In this document: positions 26,027 to 32,479 of the stretch, in pieces | How positions within the stretch are numbered: position 1 is the stretch's first letter | Layout of the letters: each line of letters starts with the position of its first letter | NCBI GenBank assembly: GCA_028291265.1 | Contig: JAQGIK010000135.1 | Location: 1-52,238, forward strand | Direction: 5' to 3' | Origin: Caulobacter sp. | Lineage (GTDB): Bacteria > Pseudomonadota > Alphaproteobacteria > Caulobacterales > Caulobacteraceae | DNA length: 52,238 nucleotides | The notes under the pieces: model-generated | The model's database searches: none | Told to the model about the DNA's origin: nothing | Seen by the model: only the letters and a program-made list of their open reading frames with translations | Position numbers and translations under genes: made by a program

Positions 26027-26869
26027 ATGAGCACGCCCCCCAACACCGCCCAGATCGACTACTGGAACGACACCCCCGGCCTGACCTGGGCCTCGCTGCA
26101 GACCCTGCTCGACCGCCAGATCGCCCCGCTCGGCGCGGCCGCTCTTGCGGCGCTGGACCCCCGGGCCGGGGAGCGTATCCTCGATATCGGCTGCGGCTGC
26201 GGCGACACCACCCTGGCGCTGGCCCTGGCCGTCGGGCCGGAGGGACAGGTGCTGGGGGCCGACATCTCCCGGCCCATGCTGGAGGTGGCGCGCCAGCGGA
26301 TCGCGGCATCCGAGCTGGCCCAGGCTTCGGTGATCGAGGCCGACGCCCAGGCCGAAGACTTCGGGGCCGCATCGTGGGACGCCCTCTACTCCCGTTTCGG
26401 GGTGATGTTCTTCGCCGATCCGCCGGCCGCCTTCGCCAACCTGGCGGCGGCGCTGAAGCCAGGCGGCCGGCTGGCCTTCGTCTGCTGGCGGCCGTTGAAG
26501 GAGAACCCCTGGATGACCGCGCCCCTGGCCGCGGCGCTGAAGCATGTGCCGCCGCCACAGCCGACCGATCCGAACGACCCGGGCCCTTTCGCCTTCGCCG
26601 ACCCGGAGCGGGTGCGCGGCATCCTGGCCGGGGCCGGATTCGGCGACATCGTCCTGGCGCCGCACGACGAGGCCATCGGCGGCAACGCCCTCGAGGACGC
26701 CCTGGTGGTGGCCCGCAAGGTCGGGCCGGCCGGCCGCCTGATCGCCGACCATCCGGACCAGCGGGCGGACATTCTGGCCTCCCTGCGCGAGGCGCTCAGC
26801 GCCCATGACGGGCCGGACGGGGTCTGGTTCGACTCGGCGACCTGGATCGTCACCGCGACGAAGGCCTAG
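26027..26869 (+). CDS. SAM-dependent class I methyltransferase
   Basis: 280 residues from ATG 26027. Motif I 'ILDIGCGCGDTTLAL' (about residue 50), the acidic 'VLGADISRPMLEVA' that binds the SAM ribose, and 'LKPGGRLAFVCW' after strand 5 identify a class I (methyltransferase 11/25-type) enzyme. The N-terminal 'YWND...W' opening is common among UbiE/COQ5-like and small-molecule methyltransferases. The substrate is not predictable. It starts just after an intrinsic terminator, so its promoter must lie in or just after that hairpin, unless read-through feeds it. It converges with the flavin reductase gene in a CTAG overlap. Confidence 0.9.
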   Translation: MSTPPNTAQIDYWNDTPGLTWASLQTLLDRQIAPLGAAALAALDPRAGERILDIGCGCGDTTLALALAVGPEGQVLGADISRPMLEVARQRIAASELAQASVIEADAQAEDFGAASWDALYSRFGVMFFADPPAAFANLAAALKPGGRLAFVCWRPLKENPWMTAPLAAALKHVPPPQPTDPNDPGPFAFADPERVRGILAGAGFGDIVLAPHDEAIGGNALEDALVVARKVGPAGRLIADHPDQRADILASLREALSAHDGPDGVWFDSATWIVTATKA

Positions 26870-27471
26870 TCGGGCCGGCGCAGCTTGATCAGTTCGCTGA
26901 CCACCGCGTAGTCGGCCAGGTAGCCGCAGCGGGCCAGCGGCCGGGCCCCGGCGGTGTCGAAGCGGCCGTCGACGATATAGGCCGGGTCGATATGGACCCC
27001 GACCACCTGGCCCAGCACCAGGTGCGCGTGGGTCGGGGCGCCGTCGAGGTCGGTCAGGTCGATGACCTGCAGCACCCGGCACTCCAGGCTGGCCGGACTG
27101 GCCGCCACTCTTGGGGCGCGGACCAGGCGGCAGGGCGCCCGTTCCAGGCCGGCCAGCGTGAATTCGTCGACCTCCGGCGGCACGGTGGCGGAGGTGGCGT
27201 TCATCGCCTGGGCCAGGTTCTCGCTGACCAGGTTGAAGACGAACTCGCCGGTCTCGCAGGCGTTGGCCAGGCTGTCGCTCAGCTTCTCCGAGGAAAAGCC
27301 GATGATCGGCGGGCGCGAGGAGAAGGCGTTGAAGAAGCTGTAGGGGGCGAGGTTGACGATACCCGCCGCACTGATCGTCGAGATCCAGCCGATCGGCCGG
27401 GGCGCGATGATCGCCTTGAAGGGATCGTGCGCCAGGCCGTGGCCCCTGGCCGGTTCGTAGAAGTGGGTCAT
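26866..27471 (-). CDS. Flavin reductase family protein (DIM6/NTAB-like)
   Basis: 201 residues. The FMN-binding fold is recognised from 'FKAIIAPRPIGWISTI', 'NLAPYSFFNAFSSRPPIIGFSS' and 'ETGEFVFNLVSENLAQAMNATS', typical of flavin reductase-like FMN-binding proteins. Members reduce free flavin for partner oxygenases or act in aromatic degradation. It lies 10 bases downstream of an SDR gene on the same strand, so the two form an operon. It converges with the methyltransferase (CTAG stop overlap). The partner is unknown; the monooxygenase at 30926 carries its own FAD/NADPH motifs and would not need it. Confidence 0.9.
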   Translation of the reverse strand: MTHFYEPARGHGLAHDPFKAIIAPRPIGWISTISAAGIVNLAPYSFFNAFSSRPPIIGFSSEKLSDSLANACETGEFVFNLVSENLAQAMNATSATVPPEVDEFTLAGLERAPCRLVRAPRVAASPASLECRVLQVIDLTDLDGAPTHAHLVLGQVVGVHIDPAYIVDGRFDTAGARPLARCGYLADYAVVSELIKLRRPD

Positions 27472-27481
27472 GCCCCCTGGC

Positions 27482-28267
27482 CTAGCGCCCGCCCTGGCCG
27501 TCGTCGACCCGCAGGCAGGTTCCGGTCACCGCGTCCGAGGCCGGGCTGACCAGATAGAGCAGGGTGGAATCCAGCTGGGCCGGGTTGCCGATCCGCTTGC
27601 GCGGGAAGTGCTGGCTGATGTCGCCCATGCGCGACAGCATGCCGTCCATCATCTCGCTCTCGAAGGCCCCGGGGGCGATGGCGTTGACGTTGATGTGGAA
27701 TTTGGCCCACTCGACGGCGAGGGTCTCGGTGATCCGCACCATGGCCGCCTTGCTGACCGAATAGAGGGCCGCGCCGCCGCCGCCGTAGCTGTAGGCGGCC
27801 GAGGAGGCGATGTTGACGATCCGGCCCGGCGCGCCTTTTCCGTCATTGGCCGCCATCCGCCGGCGGGCGAATTCGCAGGCCAGGATCCAGGGGCCGCGGA
27901 CATTGGTGTCGAGCACCGCATCGATCAGCTCGACGCTCATCTTGTGGGCCCGCTGGGCGTCGGGGATGCCGGCGTTGTTGACCAGGATGTCGACGGGACC
28001 CAGCGCCTCCTCGGCCTTTCCGATGACGGCCAGCAGCTGGTCGGCGTCGGTGACGTCGAGCGCCAGGGCCACGGCCCGGCCGCCGGCGTCGTTGATCTCC
28101 TTGGCCAGCGCCTCCAGCCGGTCGACGCGGCGGGCGGTCAGGGCGACCGCGCAGCCCTGGGCGGCCAGAACCTGGGCGAAGCGCTTGCCGAGGCCCGACG
28201 AGGCGCCGGTGACCAGGGCGACGTGGCCGGTCAGGTCGATGGAGGCGTTGGGCAGGGGATAGGTCAT
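27482..28267 (-). CDS. Short-chain dehydrogenase/reductase (SDR)
   Basis: 261 residues; GAGGA lies 5-6 bases before ATG 28267. Classical SDR motifs are present: cofactor loop 'TGASSGLG' (residues 20-27), 'NNAG' after strand 4, the catalytic Ser region 'NIASSAAY', and 'YSVSK'. 'ARR' after strand 2 suggests NADP(H) preference. The C-terminal 'ITGTCLRVDDG'-like end (AVTGTCLRVDDGQGG) is typical of 3-oxoacyl-ACP reductase-like and catabolic SDRs. It is followed by the flavin reductase gene. Upstream is a 332-base region shared with a divergent MFS gene that holds repeats of possible regulatory use. Confidence 0.92.
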   Translation of the reverse strand: MTYPLPNASIDLTGHVALVTGASSGLGKRFAQVLAAQGCAVALTARRVDRLEALAKEINDAGGRAVALALDVTDADQLLAVIGKAEEALGPVDILVNNAGIPDAQRAHKMSVELIDAVLDTNVRGPWILACEFARRRMAANDGKGAPGRIVNIASSAAYSYGGGGAALYSVSKAAMVRITETLAVEWAKFHINVNAIAPGAFESEMMDGMLSRMGDISQHFPRKRIGNPAQLDSTLLYLVSPASDAVTGTCLRVDDGQGGR

Positions 28268-28599
28268 GGGGCGTCCTCGGCGATTTTCCTGAGACTATTT
28301 CCGGCTGACCTCGGGGCAGGAAAGGCTTGTGATCGAAGCGGACCGACATGATACCATGGTCGCCGCTTCGACAACTGCGCAATGCGCCGGGCCGAAACTT
28401 TCAAGATATTGATTCTTATGAGGTTCTCGTCAGGGCCGGCTCAGGGTCCGATCAGGGGCCGGTCAGGGCGCCGTCAGGGTGGCGTCAGGGCGCCGCCGGG
28501 TCAACCTTGCCGGGGCAGGCGCCCCGGCCGATAGTTTCGCCCGCGGCCGGGACAGTGAGCCCTCAAGAGAGGCTCCGACCGGTTGTCGGGAGGAAGACC
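28268..28599. other. 332-bp divergent intergenic region with inverted and tandem repeats
   Basis: This non-coding stretch separates the SDR operon (minus) from the MFS operon (plus). It contains an 8-bp inverted repeat (CGAAGCGG at 28334-28341, CCGCTTCG at 28363-28370) enclosing a perfect ACCATGGT palindrome, an AT-richer patch around 28398-28426 that could hold a promoter, and six 11-bp direct repeats at 28430-28495. The rest shows nothing I can name. Confidence 0.7.
28430..28495 (+). repeat. Six tandem 11-bp direct repeats, TCAGGG-N5
   Basis: Six uninterrupted units: TCAGGGCCGGC, TCAGGGTCCGA, TCAGGGGCCGG, TCAGGGCGCCG, TCAGGGTGGCG, TCAGGGCGCCG. The TCAGGG core is invariant and the last five bases vary. 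The period is near one helical turn, so the cores would face the same side of the DNA. The array ends 104 bases before the MFS start codon. Confidence 0.85.
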
Positions 28600-29901
28600 A
28601 TGGACCAGACGCCCGCGCGGGGACCGTCGTCGGCCGACTATGGCCTGCTGGTCATACTGATGCTGATGAACGTCCTCAACTTCGTGGACCGCCAGCTGCT
28701 GTCCAGTTTCGCCAACTTCATCGTGCCGGAACTGCACCTCAGCAACACCCAGTTCGGCCTGCTGACCGGCCTGGTCTTCCTGCTCTTCTACGCCGTCGCC
28801 GGGCTGTTCATGGGGGCGCTGGCCGACCTTGTGAACCGGCCCCGGCTGATCGCTGTCGCCATGTTCGGCTGGAGCCTGCTGACCGCCGCCTCGGGGCTGG
28901 CCAAGGGCTTCGTCAGCCTGGCCCTGCCGCGGATGTTCATCGGGATCGGCGAGTCGGCCCTGACGCCGACGGCCATGTCGCTGCTGGCCGATCGCTTTCC
29001 GCCGGACAAGCGCGGCTTCGCCTCCGGCTTCTACTACATGGGGGTGCCGATCGGCGTGGGCGTCAGCCTGCTGATCGCCGGCTACCTGGGACCGGCCATC
29101 GGCTGGCGAAACTGCTTCTTCCTGCTCGGCGCCGTCGGCGTGGCCTTCTCGCTGATCATCCTGGCGGTCCGCGAGACCCGGCCGTCGCGCAAGGGCGCCG
29201 CCGCCCTGCCGGACGCCGTTCCCGCGCCGGGGGTCGGCGAACTGGTGCGCATCTTCTGGGGCGCCGTGAAGTCCTCCCGCGCCCTGCAGCTGGTCATCCT
29301 CGGCGGCGTCTGCGTGCACTTCATCCTCGGCGCGGCCGGCTTCGACCAGCTGTGGCTGGTTCAGGAACGCGGCTTCGAGAAGGCCGAGATCGCCCGGCTC
29401 AGCGGCCTGATCGCCGTGGTGGCGGGGGTGGCCGGCAACCTGTTCGGCGGCATGATCAGCGACCTCTTCGCCCGCAAGACCGGCCAGAGCCCGGCCATGT
29501 TCATGGTCATCGTCCTGACCCTGCTGCTGCCGGTGAACCTGACCTACCGACTGGCCTCGCCGGACAGCTGGGTCTTCTGGGTCTGCATCGTCGTCGCCTA
29601 TTTCCAGCTCGGCGTCTTCTACGGCCCGACCTTCTCGGCGGTGCAGGCCCTGTGTCCGCCGCAGGTGCGCTCGACGGTCGTGGCCTTCTACCTGCTCAGC
29701 CTCAATGTCGTCGGCCTGGGCATCGGCATCACCGGGGCCGGCGTGCTGGTCGACAGCCTGCAGAAGGCCGCCATCGCCCAACCCTACAGCTGGACCCTGT
29801 TCGCCTTCACCGCCCTCTCGGGCCTGGCCATCCCCTGCTACTTCTTCGCGGCCAGGGCGGCGAAGCGGGCCGGCCTTTCCGGGTCGCCCGCCAGCCTCTA
29901 G
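28600..29901 (+). CDS. MFS transporter, spinster-like
   Basis: 433 residues; GGGAGGAA lies just before ATG 28600. Twelve hydrophobic helices can be traced. The 'VLNFVDRQLLSSF' end of helix 1 and loop 2-3 motif 'GALADLVNRPRLIAVAM' match the spinster-like group of the major facilitator superfamily, which moves lipids, sugars or aromatic/organic acids in different bacteria. Direction and substrate are not visible. It begins a short operon with the pseudouridine synthase 10 bases downstream. The tandem repeat array upstream suggests specific regulation. Confidence 0.9.
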   Translation: MDQTPARGPSSADYGLLVILMLMNVLNFVDRQLLSSFANFIVPELHLSNTQFGLLTGLVFLLFYAVAGLFMGALADLVNRPRLIAVAMFGWSLLTAASGLAKGFVSLALPRMFIGIGESALTPTAMSLLADRFPPDKRGFASGFYYMGVPIGVGVSLLIAGYLGPAIGWRNCFFLLGAVGVAFSLIILAVRETRPSRKGAAALPDAVPAPGVGELVRIFWGAVKSSRALQLVILGGVCVHFILGAAGFDQLWLVQERGFEKAEIARLSGLIAVVAGVAGNLFGGMISDLFARKTGQSPAMFMVIVLTLLLPVNLTYRLASPDSWVFWVCIVVAYFQLGVFYGPTFSAVQALCPPQVRSTVVAFYLLSLNVVGLGIGITGAGVLVDSLQKAAIAQPYSWTLFAFTALSGLAIPCYFFAARAAKRAGLSGSPASL

Positions 29902-29910
29902 AGAGGGGCG

Positions 29911-30690
29911 ATGAGCTGGAGCCGGACATACCAGGGCGAGGAGCCCGTGCGCGTCAACAAGTGGCTGGCGCAGTCGGGCGTCTGCTCGCGCCGCGAGGCC
30001 GAGGGGCTGATCGCCGAGGGGCGGGTGACCATCGACGGGGCGCCGGTCGAGGACGTCGGCCGCAAGATCCTGCCCGGCCAGACCCTGACCCTCGACGAGG
30101 CCGGCCAGGAGGCGCTGGAGACCAAGCTCACCGTGCTGATCCACAAGCCGGTCGGCATCGTCTCCTCGCAGCCGGAGGGCGATCAGGTGCCGGCCGTGCG
30201 GCTGCTCCGGAAATCGAACCTGTTTGTCGAGGCCGAGGTCTATCCCAACTCCGACCACAAGCTGGCCCCGCTCGGGCGGCTCGACATGGACAGCCGGGGC
30301 CTGTTGATCCTCTCCGAGGATGGGGTGCTCGCCAAGGCCGTGATCGGGCCCGACAGCGAACTGGACAAGGAATACTTCGTCCAGGTCGAGGGCGACATCA
30401 CCGACGAGAAGATCGACTTGCTGCGCCACGGCCTGGAGCTCGACGGCCGGACCCTGCGGCCGGCGACGGTCGAGGAGGTGATGCCGGGGCGGCTGCGGTT
30501 CGTGCTGGTCGAGGGCCGCAATCGCCAGATTCGCCGGATGTGCGAGCTGGTCGACCTGGAGGTGGTGGACCTGATCCGCACGCGGGTCGGACCGATCGAG
30601 CTCGGCGACCTGCCCGAGGGCATGTGGCGGCCGATGACGGCGGAGGAACGGACGGCGTTGCTGGAGGCCTCGAAGCCTCGCCTTTCCTGA
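29911..30690 (+). CDS. rRNA pseudouridine synthase (RsuA/RluB/RluF family)
   Basis: 259 residues; GAGGGG precedes ATG 29911, 10 bases after the MFS stop. An S4 RNA-binding domain (VRVNKWLAQSGVCSRREAEGLIAEGRV, residues about 13-60) is followed by the catalytic domain with 'PLGRLDMDSRGLLILSEDG', in which Asp125 is the catalytic residue of this family, and 'LVEGRNRQIRRMCE'. It isomerises a uridine in ribosomal RNA. The motifs resemble RluF/RluB, but the exact target nucleotide cannot be assigned. A pair of hairpin repeats lies downstream. Confidence 0.92.
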   Translation: MSWSRTYQGEEPVRVNKWLAQSGVCSRREAEGLIAEGRVTIDGAPVEDVGRKILPGQTLTLDEAGQEALETKLTVLIHKPVGIVSSQPEGDQVPAVRLLRKSNLFVEAEVYPNSDHKLAPLGRLDMDSRGLLILSEDGVLAKAVIGPDSELDKEYFVQVEGDITDEKIDLLRHGLELDGRTLRPATVEEVMPGRLRFVLVEGRNRQIRRMCELVDLEVVDLIRTRVGPIELGDLPEGMWRPMTAEERTALLEASKPRLS

Positions 30691-30703
30691 CAACCCCCTC
30701 CAC

Positions 30704-30821
30704 CGATCATCCCGACGAAGGTCGGGACCCAGTGTCCACAGGCAGTTCAGGAGCTGGCGCTGATCGGAGCTGAACCCTCGGCGGATTGCCAGCTGGGTCC
30801 CGACTTTCGTCGGGATGATCG
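30704..30821. repeat. Inverted pair of 29-bp intergenic hairpin repeats
   Basis: The 29 bases at 30704-30732 are repeated in inverted orientation at 30793-30821 with 28 of 29 identical. Each arm is itself a hairpin (CCCGAC-GAAG-GTCGGG; CCCGAC-TTTC-GTCGGG) flanked by ATCAT and CCCAG. The unit resembles the dispersed 'ATCCCGACGAAAGTCGGGA' palindromes of many alphaproteobacterial genomes. It lies between rluF-like and monooxygenase genes and may end transcription or stabilise the 3' end. Confidence 0.85.
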
Positions 30822-30869
30822 GAATTTGGGAGGGTGGGCAATCTGACCCGGCGTCAACGATCACTGTTC

Positions 30870-30904
30870 AAACGAGCGTTTCACACGTATTATCGCCGAT
30901 AATA
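30870..30904. promoter_or_regulatory. Two palindromes upstream of the monooxygenase gene
   Basis: AAACG-AG-CGTTT (30870-30881) and the 17-bp palindrome TATTATCG-C-CGATAATA (30888-30904) lie in an AT-rich stretch, the second ending 21 bases before the TTG start. The spacing suits operator sites, for example for a TetR-type repressor, overlapping the promoter. No regulator gene of that type is adjacent. Confidence 0.5.
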
Positions 30905-30925
30905 TAACATTCGGGAGAGACGGTT

Positions 30926-32434
30926 TTGGCGCTGGGATCGGAAACCGAGCACTTCGACGTGGTCATCGTGGGGGCCGGCCTGTCGGGCGTCGGGGCCGCC
31001 AAGCACCTGCAGGACCGTTCGCCGGACCGCACCTATGTCGTGCTTGAGGGCCGCGCCGCGCTTGGCGGCACCTGGGACCTGTTCCGCTATCCCGGCATCC
31101 GCTCGGACAGCGACATGTACACCCTCGGCTACGTCTTCAAGCCGTGGAAGGCCGCCAAGGCCATCGCCGACGGCCCCTCCATCCTGGCCTATGTCAACGA
31201 GACGGCGACCGAGAACCACATCGACCAGCACATCCGCTATAGCCACATGGTCAAGCGCGCCGACTGGGACAGCGAGACGGCCGCCTGGACGGTCTCGGTC
31301 GAGGTCGCCGGCAAGGCCGTGCAGTTCACCTGCAACTTCCTTTTCATGTGCTCGGGCTACTACTCGTACAAGTCGGGCTACAAGCCGGAGTTCGCCGGCT
31401 CGGCCGACTTCAAGGGCGCCATCGTCCACCCGCAGGAGTGGCCCGCCGACCTCGACCATGCCGGCAAGAAGGTCGTGGTCATCGGCAGCGGCGCCACCGC
31501 CGTCACCCTGGTGCCGGAGATGGCCAGGACGGCCGCCCACGTCACCATGCTGCAGCGCTCGCCGACCTATGTGGTCAGCCGGCCGGCCGAGGATCCGGCC
31601 GCCGAATGGCTGAAGAAGAAGTTCTCGGCGATGACCGCCTACCGCATCACGCGGTGGAAGAACGTGCTGCTGGGCATGCTGTTCTTCCGCATGGCGCGCA
31701 ACCGGCCGGAGAAGGTCAAGGACCAGATCCTCGGCATGGTGCGCGAGAAGCTGGGCCCCGACTACGACGTCGCCACCCACTTCACCCCGACCTACAATCC
31801 GTGGGACCAGCGCCTCTGCCTGGTGCCGGACAATGACCTGTTCGACGCCATCAACAACGGCTCGGCCAGCGTCGTCACCGACCACATCGACCGCTTCACG
31901 CCGACCGGTATCCTGCTGAAATCGGGCCAGGAGATCGAGGCCGACATCATCGTCACGGCCACGGGCCTGAACCTCGAAGTGCTGGGCGGGGCCGAGTTCG
32001 CCGTCGACGGCAAGCCGGTGACCTTCAGCGAGACGCTCAGCTACAAGGGCATGATGTACAGCGGCGTGCCGAACCTGGCCTCGTCGTTCGGCTACACCAA
32101 CGCCAGCTGGACGCTGAAGGCCGACCTGACCTGCGCCTACGTCTGCCGGCTGCTCAACCACATGACCCGGACCGGCCTGGCGCAATGCACGCCGGTGCGC
32201 AAACCGGGCGACGAGGGCGACCAGGACTGGCTCGACTTCTCCTCGGGCTATGTCCAGCGCTCGGTGCACCTGTTCCCCAAGCAGGGCGCCAAGGCGCCCT
32301 GGAAGCAGCACCAGAACTACGCGCTGGACCTGATGACCCTGAAGTTCGGCAAGGTCGACGACGGCGCGATGGTGTTCTCGAACCCGGTGTCGAAGATCAA
32401 GGCGGCGACGCCTGCGAAGAAGCTGGCGGCCTGA
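30926..32434 (+). CDS. Flavin-containing (Baeyer-Villiger-type) monooxygenase
   Basis: 502 residues. The start is TTG 30926, with GGGAGAG 7 bases upstream. The N-terminal FAD motif is 'VVIVGAGLSGVGAAKHL'; 'GGTWDLFRYPGIRSDSDMYTLGY' follows. The Baeyer-Villiger fingerprint FxGxxxHxxxWP is present as 'FKGAIVHPQEWP', and the NADPH motif is 'VVVIGSGATAVTLVPEMA'. These enzymes insert oxygen next to ketones or oxidise heteroatoms, consuming NADPH and O2. The substrate is unknown; neighbours (sulfatase, P450) suggest catabolism of hydrophobic or cyclic compounds. It converges with the sulfatase gene across a shared hairpin. Confidence 0.92.
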   Translation: MALGSETEHFDVVIVGAGLSGVGAAKHLQDRSPDRTYVVLEGRAALGGTWDLFRYPGIRSDSDMYTLGYVFKPWKAAKAIADGPSILAYVNETATENHIDQHIRYSHMVKRADWDSETAAWTVSVEVAGKAVQFTCNFLFMCSGYYSYKSGYKPEFAGSADFKGAIVHPQEWPADLDHAGKKVVVIGSGATAVTLVPEMARTAAHVTMLQRSPTYVVSRPAEDPAAEWLKKKFSAMTAYRITRWKNVLLGMLFFRMARNRPEKVKDQILGMVREKLGPDYDVATHFTPTYNPWDQRLCLVPDNDLFDAINNGSASVVTDHIDRFTPTGILLKSGQEIEADIIVTATGLNLEVLGGAEFAVDGKPVTFSETLSYKGMMYSGVPNLASSFGYTNASWTLKADLTCAYVCRLLNHMTRTGLAQCTPVRKPGDEGDQDWLDFSSGYVQRSVHLFPKQGAKAPWKQHQNYALDLMTLKFGKVDDGAMVFSNPVSKIKAATPAKKLAA

Positions 32435-32439
32435 TTTCT

Positions 32440-32476
32440 CTAGCCCCCTCTCCCGACAAGCGGGAGAAGGGGCTAG
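32440..32476. terminator. Shared hairpin between convergent monooxygenase and sulfatase genes
   Basis: A 16-bp stem (CTAGCCCCCTCTCCCG at 32440-32455, CGGGAGAAGGGGCTAG at 32461-32476, one mismatch) with loop ACAAG fills the 45-base gap between the two stop codons. It could end transcription from both sides, though neither flank has a strong T run. Confidence 0.7.
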
Positions 32477-32479
32477 GGA

